Source of the DNA: Mycoplasmatota bacterium
GTDB taxonomy: Bacteria > Bacillota_I > Bacilli_A > Haloplasmatales > Haloplasmataceae
Reading direction: 5' to 3'
Length of the DNA: 64,000 nucleotides
Assembly: GCA_018394295.1 (NCBI GenBank)
Contig: CP074573.1
Span: 124,001 to 188,000 of the forward strand
Under the pieces are notes generated by a model. It was not told where the DNA came from and made no database searches. It was given only the letters and a program-made list of their open reading frames with translations. Positions 52,487 to 62,184 of this stretch are shown here, one piece after another. The position numbers and the translations under genes are program-made. The stretch's first letter is position 1; each line of letters begins with the position of its first letter.

Positions 52487-53953
52487 ATGAGTAATAGGGA
52501 GTTAATTAGTAAAGTAACAGATTATGTTGATATCAATTTACTAGATGATATTCATATAGAGGATTTATTATCTATTAGTAACTATAAATTATCACAATTT
52601 TATATAATTTTTAATCATGTGACTGGACAGACACCAAAAGAATATATAAGAAATAGACGATTATCATTATCTTGTTATGATCTATTATTTTCTAAGTTAA
52701 GTATATTGGATATTGCAATAAAATATAAGTTTTCATCTCAAGAGGCTTATACAAGAGCATTTTCAAAGTTATTCAATATTAATCCAGGGAAATTTAGAAA
52801 GAGTAATATAACTAAAGGGATAACTAAAAAAAATGAAGGGGATAAAATTATGGAATATAAATTTCCAAGTGAAAAAATTCTGAGTAATGTTGAGAAAGTA
52901 GGATTTTGCGTTGAAGAAGGGAAAATGCCTGAAAATATAACATTTCCAAGTTGTTTAGCCTCAGTTATGAGATACTTAGGTGAAGATTTTCCAAAGATAC
53001 CACAAACACAAAGCATACCATTTATCGCAAATTATGCATACATACATTTTTTAGGTGTCACTGGTATGGCATATAGTATGCTTTGGAGAGATGGTTGGCA
53101 CTTAGATAATGTTGATTACATGTTTATAGAAAACCCACTAGAAATTATCAAAAAAGCATTTGATTCTATCGGATATGATTATAAAGTTTTAGTAAAGGAC
53201 GAGGATGAAGCATCTAAGCAATACTATACTCAAGAAATCATAAAATCTATTAATAGAAATGTCCCAGTTTTAGCCTTCGGAGTAGTAGGTCAAAGTGATT
53301 GTTGTATTATAACCGGCTACGATAATATGGGTGATGAGTTAATAGGTTGGAGTTTTTATCAGGATGATCCTAAATATAATGATGACTTAAATTACACTGT
53401 AGAAGGGTATTTTCAAAAGAGTAATTGGTATGATAAGACCAAAAGTATAATAATTGTTGGAGAAAAGAATAATCATTTTAATCGTTCATTAGTGACCAAA
53501 GATATCTTATTATGGGCTATAAAAGTAATGGAAACAAAATCAATTTATGGTAGAAATAGTGGGATAAATGCGATAGAATCTTGGAAAGATCATTTACTAA
53601 ATGAGAACTATTTTACAAAAGTAGATGATGAAATCCTAGAAAGAATGTTTTTAAGCCATACACTTGCCACTTTAATGTTTGCAGAGAGCCGTTATTATGG
53701 TAGCTTATTTTTACAGAGTATTGCTTCTCAGGATATAAAATTTGAAAATGAATTAACTGAGGCATCTTTCTACTGTAATAAAATTCATAATCTAGTGTAT
53801 AAAATGTGGGGTATCTGTAACATTGAGTTAAGTGAAGATAATAAAAAGATATTTAAAAATCAAGAGACACGAGAGAAATTTGCGGAAATCTTGGATGAAG
53901 CAAAACAACTAGATATAAAAACACTTAACATCTTTAAGCAAATAGTGAAGTAA
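52487..53953 (+). CDS. AraC-type regulator with C39/BtrH-like sensor domain
   Basis: This 488-residue protein starts at ATG 52487 behind TGGGGTGA. The N-terminal 100 residues are an AraC-family double HTH (DIHIEDLLSISNYKLSQFYI, FNHVTGQTPKEYIRNRRLSL, then YKFSSQEAYTRAFSKLFNIN). The large C-terminal part has a papain-like layout: CLASVMRYLGEDF with a Cys, VPVLAFGVVGQSDCCIITGY and WSFYQDD. It resembles peptidase C39/BtrH-like domains used as ligand sensors. It probably controls the nearby transporter genes; the ligand is unknown. Confidence 0.75.
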   Translation: MSNRELISKVTDYVDINLLDDIHIEDLLSISNYKLSQFYIIFNHVTGQTPKEYIRNRRLSLSCYDLLFSKLSILDIAIKYKFSSQEAYTRAFSKLFNINPGKFRKSNITKGITKKNEGDKIMEYKFPSEKILSNVEKVGFCVEEGKMPENITFPSCLASVMRYLGEDFPKIPQTQSIPFIANYAYIHFLGVTGMAYSMLWRDGWHLDNVDYMFIENPLEIIKKAFDSIGYDYKVLVKDEDEASKQYYTQEIIKSINRNVPVLAFGVVGQSDCCIITGYDNMGDELIGWSFYQDDPKYNDDLNYTVEGYFQKSNWYDKTKSIIIVGEKNNHFNRSLVTKDILLWAIKVMETKSIYGRNSGINAIESWKDHLLNENYFTKVDDEILERMFLSHTLATLMFAESRYYGSLFLQSIASQDIKFENELTEASFYCNKIHNLVYKMWGICNIELSEDNKKIFKNQETREKFAEILDEAKQLDIKTLNIFKQIVK

Positions 53954-54003
53954 TAATAAAAAAACAAATTATACATCTGGTCCACTAATCTATATACTAA
54001 TGT

Positions 54004-54090
54004 TAGTTAGTAGAATAACAGTTAATAGCAATGGTTTTGTAGATAAAGAAATTATTTCAAATGATACGAGCAGGAGAATCGGATGAAAGC
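54004..54090 (+). pseudogene. Relic of the zinc-ribbon gene 3' end
   Basis: GTTAGTAGAATAACAGTTAA and AGCAATGGTTTTGTAGATAA match the coding DNA at about 52090-52150. It shows a third, strongly decayed copy of this gene region. Confidence 0.6.
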
Positions 54091-54552
54091 ATTAATATAA
54101 TAAATTAGTACTGATGTGGATACTATACGACACGCCCCATCTCCCTTGAATGAAAACACAATGATTAAATAATTAAGGTTAAATAAATAATAGATAAATA
54201 AATATAAAGGTGTATCTAAAACATGGTTTTGATACACCTTTTTAGGTGTTCTATAAAGCGCTATGGAGGAGAATATCCTATAATCTAACACAAGAAATAA
54301 GTTCATGAAAAAACTAAAAGAATTTGATGAACGACTAATAAATATTGGTTTTAGAATCTTGATTCTTGTTAATTTTCTTTCCAATAATTGACAAGTGAAA
54401 TATAGAGTGAGATAATAAAATTAATTGACTGGTAGTGTCAAATAAATTATGAAAACACATAAAAACTCTATAATCAAAAATAAAAAGAACTGAATTTGTA
54501 GTGTGTTGGACTACAATACTCAGTTTAATCGTACTATGCATTTTATGTAAAT
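54091..54552. other. Non-coding region with terminator
   Basis: No credible gene. It contains the terminator 54207-54244 and a GATGTGGATACTAT stretch (54113-54126) also present at 20049-20062. Minus-strand frames here have no ribosome sites and run through the terminator. Confidence 0.45.
54207..54244. terminator. Strong hairpin, terminator or insertion-sequence end
   Basis: AAAGGTGTATC / GATACACCTTT with an inner TAAAACATGGTTTT loop is followed by T-rich DNA. AGGTGTATC recurs at 56077-56085 on the far side of the transposase, so part of this element may belong to the IS terminus. Confidence 0.6.
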
Positions 54553-54579
54553 AAAAAAAAGCATATTCAAATACGCTTA
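54553..54579 (-). terminator. Terminator of the transposase gene (minus strand)
   Basis: Read on the minus strand, AAGCGTATTTGAATATGCTT is followed by TTTTTT, a stem-loop with T-run just after the transposase stop. Confidence 0.7.
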
Positions 54580-54604
54580 AATAGAGATACTCCTTAGTTA
54601 AGAA

Positions 54605-56032
54605 TTAGTTTATATAAGAGTAACTCATATCTATTAGAGAAAGCCATTTGCTTGGCGTATGAGGTAAATCATCAAATTCTTCTAACTTAACAGGCGGATT
54701 ATAACCTAACGATTTATGTGGTCTTAGAAAGTTAAAAAACGTTGTAAACAAGACCATATAAGCATTAGCGCTCTTGATATTACCAAATCCGTTCATTTGG
54801 ATATAATCGTCTTTGAAAGTTCTATTTAAACGCTCAGTTACTTGTTTAAATGGACGGTAATCCTTGTCTGTTTTCGTGTTATTAGTGAGTCCTATAACTT
54901 GAAATAAATCGAAATTTATGTTCATGCTTTTAAAGTATGACCATGCAACGTTGTAAATAGGATTACCATCCACAACTACTTTCAAATTCTTAGGTAGTTC
55001 AGTGTATTTTTTGAATGTTTGATATAGTGAAACGACTGCTGAAAAAGTATCACGTTTACTAAAAACTTGATAAGAAGTAATAATCTTTTTAATTTTATCT
55101 GAGAAGAAGAAGATATAATGCTTCTTCCCCTTAACCCTAACATATGTTTCATCCCCACAAAGGTCAGATGATAAATCATATGGGTAATTTTCAAGTAAGG
55201 GACGAATCATTGTAGAAACACTATTTGCATAATTCATCACGGTTTGATGGGAAATCTTAACTTGGTGAATATCATACATGATAGCTGCAGTTTTCCTACT
55301 CGACAAACCGTAGTTAACGTAATACGTTAAGATTAAGCCTAGAGTATGCTTAGAATGTCTGATATTGGCTAAATCAACCTTCATATTTAAATTAGACATA
55401 GAGTCACGTTCTAGGGAATCAAAGTTAATATCGAAAGCACGATAGATATAATGAAGTTTAAATTTACCTGGTTTCTTTTTGAATTGTTTTAATTGATCTG
55501 GTGTTAATTTCTTTAATTTATCTAAATAAAAGGAACATTTCTTATGTCTACATTTATAAATAATATAACTATTACGGTCTTTAATTCTTTCAAGGTTCTT
55601 TGAACAATGAGGACATTTTAAAATAATCTTTTCAAGAAAATCATTATTCAAGGTAAATGTATGACTACATACCTTACAAAGTAACTGTTTTGATTTAATA
55701 TTATTTTCATAGATGTAATCATGAGGAGCACCACAAATAGGGCAATTTCCTTTGAAATCAAGTTTTGATGGCCTTCGTCTAGTAACTGGTTTGAGATGCT
55801 TATTGTACTTTAAAAAATACACATTAAGCAATTCTTGATAATCTAGCTTTTCAACCTTCTGAATAATAGGTTCACCATCAACAGTGAACTTCCTAAAAGG
55901 TTCATAATAAGTGCCAGATGACTTAGAACTAGGTGTAGAAATAATGTGTGAATCTAGAAAAAGAATAAATTTATAAAGTAGTTTGTTTAAATACTTTAAA
56001 AATACTGAAAGAACTGATATAATTTTAACCAT
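54605..56032 (-). CDS. DDE transposase with N-terminal zinc ribbons (IS6-like catalytic core)
   Basis: This 475-residue transposase has cysteine knuckles CPICGAPH, CKVCSHTFTL and CPHCSKNL plus CRHKKC (about residues 95-165) that form zinc ribbons for DNA binding. The catalytic triad is plausible: D in LCGDETYVRVKGKKHYIFF, D in LKVVVDGNPIYNVAW and E in VTERLNRTFKDDYIQ. The DDE spacing and RVKGKWHYL-like strand resemble IS6-type cores. The N-terminus is longer than classical IS6. The start ATG 56032 has TAAGGAG upstream on the minus strand. The gene appears intact. Confidence 0.8.
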   Translation of the reverse strand: MVKIISVLSVFLKYLNKLLYKFILFLDSHIISTPSSKSSGTYYEPFRKFTVDGEPIIQKVEKLDYQELLNVYFLKYNKHLKPVTRRRPSKLDFKGNCPICGAPHDYIYENNIKSKQLLCKVCSHTFTLNNDFLEKIILKCPHCSKNLERIKDRNSYIIYKCRHKKCSFYLDKLKKLTPDQLKQFKKKPGKFKLHYIYRAFDINFDSLERDSMSNLNMKVDLANIRHSKHTLGLILTYYVNYGLSSRKTAAIMYDIHQVKISHQTVMNYANSVSTMIRPLLENYPYDLSSDLCGDETYVRVKGKKHYIFFFSDKIKKIITSYQVFSKRDTFSAVVSLYQTFKKYTELPKNLKVVVDGNPIYNVAWSYFKSMNINFDLFQVIGLTNNTKTDKDYRPFKQVTERLNRTFKDDYIQMNGFGNIKSANAYMVLFTTFFNFLRPHKSLGYNPPVKLEEFDDLPHTPSKWLSLIDMSYSYIN

Positions 56033-56242
56033 GATAGATACTCCTTATAGTTTTTTTGTGGTGATTAAATTATATCAGGTGTATCTATCTTTTTGTATTT
56101 ATATGATAAAAAAATATAACGAGCAACCTCCAAAATACAGGGGGGGATACTTATTATAGAATAAAAACAAAATATATATAAGGTTTTGTATTGGTTTTAA
56201 GAAAAACTTTTACACTACCAATTGACTTAGGGGAGGATTTTT

Positions 56243-57973
56243 ATGAAAAAGGTAGTATATTTTATTGTTATTATGGTATTTTCTATTTACTTATTTGTTT
56301 GTAAGAATAAAGATGAATTTAATAAAATTCCTGAATGCACAAATGGATCAGTAGAGGATGGATGTCTTATGGTAACAACTAGTAATCAACTTGAAGATAA
56401 AGATAGGCATCTTACTGTAACACCTGGTGTTCAGCTTGAAGTTAAAGATCTATCAGATGAATACTCAATTGATGCTAATACTTTAACGACATATACAAAT
56501 AGTAATGATATAAATCGTTATGTTAATATTGAAGAATTCATCCAATTTTTTGAAGGTGCTATACATCCATTAAGTGTTGAGAAAGATAAGGATTTAACAT
56601 TATCTTTAGAAGTTGAAACTGAAAATGAAATTGGGGAAAACGAAAAATATAATGCTAGAATAGTTTTTGATAGTGATGATGAGACGATTTATTTTAGTGA
56701 CTTTCACTACTCAGAGTATTTAAATGTGGATGCAGAAACGGATTTTGGTGAAGGTTTAGTAGTTATTGATTATATCACTGAATCAAAGAGCCTTGAGAAA
56801 ACAATGGATTTAAAACCCTATGGAATAAATATTGTTGAAAAAGATAACAAATACTACATTCCACTCTACTTAGCGAATTTATTATTAACAGGTGATTCTG
56901 CACATATTTATGATGTAAATTATACGTTATATTTGTTTGATAATTTCAGTGATGCAATGTTTACAGAAGATTTAACAACATATCAAAAAGTTAAAGCTAC
57001 TAATAAGCTATTTTCAAATTCTAAGAATTTTTTAGCACTACTATTTGACTATTATTATGGATTAAAAGACTATAAACAAGTTGACTCTTATATTAAAGAA
57101 TTTAATGATTATGAATTAGAAGAACAAGATAATTTCTTAGATTACTACAACGAATTAACTGAATTTTTAGTCGATAATGATGATTTACATACATGGTTAA
57201 TTTCAACAGGTTATAATTTAGATATGGAATCTTATACACCAGATCTATCTAATCTAAAAAAGTCCAGTAATATTTACAGAAATGCAATTAGTTCATATGT
57301 GTCTCATCAGTGCTCTTTACAAACAGAAGAAATTACTTATGAAGAAATTGATGGTGTTATGTACATTAAAATTAATGCTTTTTCAGAACAGACTGATGAG
57401 TTATTGAAACCAGTAATGGAAATTGCATCTCAATATGATGATATTGTTTTTGATGTAAAATGTAATGGTGGTGGAATGGTTAGTGGTGTGATTCACTTAT
57501 TATCTTATATGACAGATGAACCAATTGATATTCATTATCGTGATGAAGTGTTAGATATAAATAATAATCTTATCTTTGAAACAACTGAAAGTAATTATAT
57601 GGATAAGAATTATTATGTGGTTACATCACCTGTAACATTTAGTGCTGCAAATTTATTTGTCTCTATTGTGAAAGAAAATGAACTTGGGGTTGTGATAGGT
57701 GAGCCTTCGTTAGGAGGTGCCTGCGCAATCAAAATGGTTGTATTACCAGATGGAAGTATCATTCAAATGTCAGGACCTATTGGTTTTACCAATTCAGATT
57801 ATGAAACAATTGAAAATGGAGTTACTGTAGATTTTGAACTAATACCAAGTGATTATGATGAAACGTATGAAAGGCGTGCTGCCTTTTTTGCAACATCGAA
57901 GGATATTAATTCAAGTATTGACTATCAAAACTTTGATGATGAAATGACTATGGATGATCTGGTATTTTCCTGA
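56243..57973 (+). CDS. S41-family peptidase-like lipoprotein
   Basis: This 576-residue protein has a signal peptide ending in a possible lipobox (LFVC, Cys about 20), so it is probably an outer-surface lipoprotein. The C-terminal third is a tail-specific-protease fold: DIVFDVKCNGGGMVSG (strand and NGGG loop), then VTSPVTFSAANLFVSIVKEN with the nucleophile serine in FSAAN, and VIGEPSLGGACAIKMVVLPD. No PDZ domain is evident. S41 enzymes cleave unstructured protein tails; the substrate is unknown. ATG 56243 follows GGGGAGG. Related coding debris follows in the next 360 bp. Confidence 0.7.
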   Translation: MKKVVYFIVIMVFSIYLFVCKNKDEFNKIPECTNGSVEDGCLMVTTSNQLEDKDRHLTVTPGVQLEVKDLSDEYSIDANTLTTYTNSNDINRYVNIEEFIQFFEGAIHPLSVEKDKDLTLSLEVETENEIGENEKYNARIVFDSDDETIYFSDFHYSEYLNVDAETDFGEGLVVIDYITESKSLEKTMDLKPYGINIVEKDNKYYIPLYLANLLLTGDSAHIYDVNYTLYLFDNFSDAMFTEDLTTYQKVKATNKLFSNSKNFLALLFDYYYGLKDYKQVDSYIKEFNDYELEEQDNFLDYYNELTEFLVDNDDLHTWLISTGYNLDMESYTPDLSNLKKSSNIYRNAISSYVSHQCSLQTEEITYEEIDGVMYIKINAFSEQTDELLKPVMEIASQYDDIVFDVKCNGGGMVSGVIHLLSYMTDEPIDIHYRDEVLDINNNLIFETTESNYMDKNYYVVTSPVTFSAANLFVSIVKENELGVVIGEPSLGGACAIKMVVLPDGSIIQMSGPIGFTNSDYETIENGVTVDFELIPSDYDETYERRAAFFATSKDINSSIDYQNFDDEMTMDDLVFS

Positions 57974-58337
57974 AAAACCAATCATTTATTTTATAAATAC
58001 TGAAGCTCAAACATAACATACATATAATTACGATACACAAGACCTTAATACAATTTCATTTGAATTTCCAGTAAAAACGATTGAATACTACAATAATGAA
58101 ATCTATCTTACTTTATCCAAAGAAGCTGAAAATTCAACATCGAGCAATAAAGTATTTACCGTTGAAGAGAGCGGTAAGTATTTTGTTGAGATTAATACAC
58201 CGACCTTATATGATATATTAATCTACAATGAAAATGGACAAATCATTAATAGCACAATTCAAGAAAACATACCACTTATATTAACTGAAGGAACATATTA
58301 CTTCCAAGTAACTAATCTAGACACTATACCACTTTAA
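57974..58337 (+). pseudogene. Remnant of a surface-protein C-terminal domain
   Basis: A coding-like stretch without a start reads YDTQDLNTISFEFPVKTIEY, then VFTVEESGKYFVEINTPTLY and LTEGTYYFQVTNLDT before TAA. The SGKYFVEI pattern resembles a small extracytoplasmic beta-sandwich. It may have been fused to the S41 gene before a frameshift near its end. Confidence 0.4.
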
Positions 58338-58634
58338 TAGTTGGTGGGGTGATAACGATAGAAATAGAAGGTTATAAAGATAAAATATTTACACTATCAA
58401 TACAGTAACAGGTCTTTTGTTGTCTTAGGATGTATAAGTGGAGGAAAATATATAACGTTAATGACCACCTCCACTAAATGTTTATAGATTTTTTAAAGTC
58501 TTTGATTTATAATGATATCAGGGACTTTTTTTTACAATAAATGTCATTTTTAGACACATATTTAATGAGTAAATGCCAATATACACTTTTATTAAGTCTT
58601 GATAGTAATTTAAAGTAAAAATCGGAGAAGATAA
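58338..58634 (+). other. Intergenic region with hairpins
   Basis: No gene. A hairpin GTGGAGG ... CCTCCAC (about 58438-58474) precedes the repeated terminator element at 58497-58535. Confidence 0.5.
58497..58535 (+). terminator. Terminator-like repeat, second member
   Basis: AGTCTTTGATTTATAATGAT ... CAGGGACTTTTTTTT is the same element as at 13355-13391, with the loop sequence conserved as well as the stem. Confidence 0.7.
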
Positions 58635-60215
58635 ATGAAAATTTTTAATCAAAAAATCAATGTGATCCCTTTTATTATTCATAATTTATTGAAAAAGCTT
58701 TATTTTCTCGCAAATGCATTTTTTATAAAATATCTTTTTGATATGACATTAAATAATAAAAGTAATAACTTAATACAATTTTCAATATATTATCTGTTAG
58801 TTTTTATTTTTATTAATTTTCTATTAAGCATAATTAATTATTTAAACAATAAAAATAAAATGAAAAAAGCAGACAATGTTAAAATATATTTACATATAAA
58901 AGTGCTTGATTTAGAAGATACAACCCAAGGGTTTAATACAGTTGAAATAACTAAAAGAATTGATAAAGATTTAGATACTATTATTAGTACTAAAATAGAT
59001 ATAAATGCTGAAATTATAGGTAGTTTATTAATAACCCTTATATATTTATATATTTTATATAAAATTAATTTATTATTCTTGATTGTATTGTTAGTTTCTT
59101 CTCTTTTATTTTTCATATCACCATTAATCTTTAGTAACACTTTTAAATCAGATTATGAAAAACAAACAAAAATTGAAGAAACTTTAGAAAAAACTATTAA
59201 ATCAAGTATTGATAACTTTTTAATTATAAAATTATACAATTTACAGAAATATTACTCTATGAGATATTCTATTAGTTCAAAAGATGTTACCAAAATTAGT
59301 TTTAATAATGAAAAAAATGATATTTTAAACAATGTATTACTAGACACAGTTAATATTTTTCTTAAAGTTATATTAGTAATGACGAGCTTTTACTTATTTA
59401 CCAAAGGAAAAGTACCTCTTACAGATGCATTATTTTTACTATTCATCGCAAATTCCTTAAAAAATATTATATCATCGATGTTTAAATATATTAGTAAATT
59501 AAAAAGTCAGATAATTGCTAAATCAAGGATAGAAGAGTTATTTCATGAAAAAAGAGATAATTTAAATAATGTAGATTTTATTAGAGAAATTCAGTTTAAA
59601 GATGTTAGTTTATTTCATCAAATAAAAGATAAAAAAATATGCGTTTCTAAAAATATTAGTTTTAGAATAAGTAAAAAATCAGTTAACCTAGTTCATGGTG
59701 ATAATGGAAGTGGTAAATCTACTTTAGTATCTACTTTATTAGGACTAAATAAATCTTATTCTGGTAATATTCTTTTGAATGGTATTAATTTAAGACAAAT
59801 AGATGTTAGGTCTTTGAGAAGGAAAATTGCTTATATGCCACAAGAATCAACTTTATTGAATCAAACAGGTTATGAAAATATTTATGCAATTACTAATAAT
59901 GAATATAACTTAGATAAGATGAATTATCTTATGAATGAATTAAATCTAACTGATGAAATACTGAAAATGAATATTAATGAAATATCAGGCGGAGAAAAAA
60001 GAAAAGTTGAACTCCTTAGCTTGTTACTTAAAAATTATGATGTATTAATCTTAGATGAATTTGAAAACAATCTTGATCTTGATACAATTAATAATATTAA
60101 TAAATTATTATATAAGTTAGATAAAATAGTTATCATAATATCTCATAGAATATCTAATTTAGATGAATTTCAAAATAAAATACTAATAGGAGGAATGAAT
60201 GAAAAAAATACTTAG
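58635..60215 (+). CDS. ABC exporter half-transporter (TM + ATPase), first subunit
   Basis: This 526-residue protein has a six-helix membrane domain (about 1-290) and an ATPase with Walker A GDNGSGKST (about 351-359), signature NEISGGEKRKVE and Walker B DVLILDEFENNLD, followed by the H-loop IIISHR. The acidic residue after Walker B is E, so the site may be active. No N-terminal C39 peptidase domain is present. It overlaps the next gene by 17 nt and probably forms a heterodimeric exporter with it. Substrate (peptide, lipid or drug) unknown. Confidence 0.8.
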   Translation: MKIFNQKINVIPFIIHNLLKKLYFLANAFFIKYLFDMTLNNKSNNLIQFSIYYLLVFIFINFLLSIINYLNNKNKMKKADNVKIYLHIKVLDLEDTTQGFNTVEITKRIDKDLDTIISTKIDINAEIIGSLLITLIYLYILYKINLLFLIVLLVSSLLFFISPLIFSNTFKSDYEKQTKIEETLEKTIKSSIDNFLIIKLYNLQKYYSMRYSISSKDVTKISFNNEKNDILNNVLLDTVNIFLKVILVMTSFYLFTKGKVPLTDALFLLFIANSLKNIISSMFKYISKLKSQIIAKSRIEELFHEKRDNLNNVDFIREIQFKDVSLFHQIKDKKICVSKNISFRISKKSVNLVHGDNGSGKSTLVSTLLGLNKSYSGNILLNGINLRQIDVRSLRRKIAYMPQESTLLNQTGYENIYAITNNEYNLDKMNYLMNELNLTDEILKMNINEISGGEKRKVELLSLLLKNYDVLILDEFENNLDLDTINNINKLLYKLDKIVIIISHRISNLDEFQNKILIGGMNEKNT

Positions 60216-61794
60216 AAAAGAATTTAGAAAAAAATTCTTACTTGCAATATTTATTACTGTAATTTCTGAATTAATTCTTGAATTAGTAAACATCAAATTA
60301 ATTGAATTAATATCAGAAAGTATTGATAATTTTTTTATTCATTCTAATATAGATTATAGCTATTTTATAAAGTTAGGTGTAGTGTATTTAATTTTCATGT
60401 TATTAATAATTCCTCTCTCTGATTTATTTGGTAATTTAAAACTTCTAAAATCTGGAGAGGAGTTCTATAAATACATTTTTAACACCTATTTAATTCAAAA
60501 ATATGAATATATTAATAGTAAAGATAAAGGGGAGTTGTATAATAACATTGATTGGCATCCTATTTCTTATACTTTAGGATCATTTGAAATATATACTAAA
60601 ACAATAATAAAATTCACAACAGCAATAGTAATTATTGTGATGTTATTAACTATTCATCATGTATTATTCTTGGTTTTCTTTGGGATTACTATTTTACTAA
60701 TTGTGATTCCTATTATTACTGGTAAAATAAAATCGAGATTATTTAAAGAAAATATTAATTTAAGTAATGTAGCAAAAGAGGTATCGCTTGAAACCATCGA
60801 ATTAAGAGATTTTATAAGAATTAATCAACTTGAAAAATATCAAATTAATAGATTGAAAAATGTCTATTATAATTATTTCAAATCAAAAACAAAAAAAATG
60901 AGATTTAACATTTTATATGGAAATTTTAATTCAATGGTAGAATTATTTGTACATTCAATGTATTTTATAATTGGTGCATATTGTATTTCAAAATCAATTA
61001 TAACGGTAGGAATTTTTATAACATTTTATGGATTATCAATTATTCTTAAGTCAACTTTAAAGAGTTTGTTTAGTCAATATTCAAGCTTCATTGAATTAAA
61101 AGTTGTTGAAGAAAAACTAATAGAACTACTCGGCAATATTGAAGTTAATAAAGGTATTGATGTTGGTCGAATAAAAAGTATTAGATGTAATAATTTTAAC
61201 TTTGGCTATACGAAAGATCATGTTTTTTTGAGTAATATTAAATTAGATATAAGTGAGGCAGATAAAGTTTTAATTCAAGGTTCAAATGGAAGTGGTAAAT
61301 CAACACTTGTCAAATTACTTCTAAAGACACATGAATTAGAGCGAAATAGTATTTATATAAATGATATCGATATTTGTGACTTGAATCCATATTCACTAAG
61401 AAAAGAGATTGTGTATGTACCACAAAAACCGTTATTGTTAGATGCGACTGTGTATGAGAATATCGCTATCAAATGTGATGATGAAAATAGAATTATAGAA
61501 TACTTGAACAAATTTGATATTTTAAATAAAAAGGATGTTATGATATCTGAGAATCAAAGTAATCTTTCAGGTGGAGAAATTCAAAAAATATCCTTAATAA
61601 GAGCTTTAATGTTAAATCCTAGTGTTATAATTTTTGATGAAATTGACAATAATTTAGATAAAAATTCAATTGATAAATTACTTAATTATATCAACCAATT
61701 AGATTGTATTTGTATTTTAATAATGCATAAATTGAAACCTAGATTTATTAACAAAGTGTTTAGTTTAGGTGACCCGTATCCTACACAGATATAA
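60199..61794 (+). CDS. ABC exporter half-transporter (TM + ATPase), second subunit
   Basis: This 531-residue partner has the same layout: membrane domain to about residue 310, Walker A GSNGSGKST, Q-loop YVPQKPLLLDATVYENIAI, signature NLSGGEIQKISLIRALM, Walker B VIIFDEIDNNLD and an H-loop histidine in ILIMHK. The start lies inside the end of the preceding gene behind AGGAGG. No peptide precursor or modification gene is seen nearby, so export of a bacteriocin cannot be claimed. Confidence 0.8.
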   Translation: MKKILRKEFRKKFLLAIFITVISELILELVNIKLIELISESIDNFFIHSNIDYSYFIKLGVVYLIFMLLIIPLSDLFGNLKLLKSGEEFYKYIFNTYLIQKYEYINSKDKGELYNNIDWHPISYTLGSFEIYTKTIIKFTTAIVIIVMLLTIHHVLFLVFFGITILLIVIPIITGKIKSRLFKENINLSNVAKEVSLETIELRDFIRINQLEKYQINRLKNVYYNYFKSKTKKMRFNILYGNFNSMVELFVHSMYFIIGAYCISKSIITVGIFITFYGLSIILKSTLKSLFSQYSSFIELKVVEEKLIELLGNIEVNKGIDVGRIKSIRCNNFNFGYTKDHVFLSNIKLDISEADKVLIQGSNGSGKSTLVKLLLKTHELERNSIYINDIDICDLNPYSLRKEIVYVPQKPLLLDATVYENIAIKCDDENRIIEYLNKFDILNKKDVMISENQSNLSGGEIQKISLIRALMLNPSVIIFDEIDNNLDKNSIDKLLNYINQLDCICILIMHKLKPRFINKVFSLGDPYPTQI

Positions 61795-61837
61795 ATATTT
61801 TGTCAACAGGTTTTAAAACATGAAGAATTTTATAATT

Positions 61838-62020
61838 AAAACAATTCTTTTGAATATGCTAAAAGATATTTAGAGAATCAAACTTTGAGTTTTAATGAGA
61901 GAAGTATGCGAACTTTAGGTTTAATTAATGAAGACAAATATTATACTAACTTACGTCTTATTCTTTCAGACCAATCACCTTTTATACTATTTAAAATAAA
62001 TGGGTTTATAATTTTATAAG
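61838..62020 (+). pseudogene. Relic of an AlbA_2/Schlafen-type regulator gene
   Basis: A frame without a start reads YAKRYLENQTLSFNERSMRT, then LGLINEDKYYTNLRLILSDQ, then SPFILFKINGF, and stops. The LTFxERSMRxLGLINEDxxYTNLALLLSDQ pattern is typical of AlbA_2-domain ATP-binding regulators. Only about 60 residues remain. Confidence 0.55.
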
Positions 62021-62184
62021 TAAATTTTTCAAGTGATTTTATTATAAACTTACTTGAATAAATAAAATAAAGTCTTTGATTTATAGAATATCAAGGCTTT
62101 TTTTATTCAGTAATTGAATATTGACCAATAAATGTCCTAATATTATGCATTTAGTTGTTGAACCTTTATTAAAAATTAATGTAT
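62021..62184. other. Non-coding stretch before IS3 element
   Basis: It holds the third copy of the repeated terminator (62072-62104) and no gene. Confidence 0.5.
62072..62104 (+). terminator. Terminator-like repeat, third member
   Basis: AGTCTTTGATTTATAGAATA followed by TCAAGGCTTTTTTTA matches 13355-13391 and 58497-58535. Confidence 0.7.

Larger units (their letters stand above)
54230..56090 (-). mobile_element. Insertion sequence with zinc-ribbon DDE transposase (approximate limits)
   Basis: One transposase gene (54605-56032, minus) makes up the element. Short inverted matches GATACACCT (54232-54240) and AGGTGTATC (56077-56085) could be the terminal repeats, but they are only 9 bp, so the borders are uncertain. 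AGATACTCCTTA also occurs directly repeated at 54585-54596 and 56036-56047; the second copy is the complement of the gene's ribosome site. Confidence 0.5.

Noticed and set aside
54052-54541. Two minus-strand frames between the regulator and the transposase
   Set aside because: They cross the hairpin at 54207-54244, lack ribosome sites and have no recognisable protein pattern.
13300-58500. Idea that everything between the first two terminator repeats is one integrated island
   Set aside because: The stretch contains the opp operon and mixed gene types, there is no integrase, and the repeats are terminator-like and not att-like.
58635-61794. Lantibiotic or bacteriocin gene cluster
   Set aside because: Only the ABC exporter pair is present; there is no precursor peptide, modification enzyme or C39 peptidase domain nearby.
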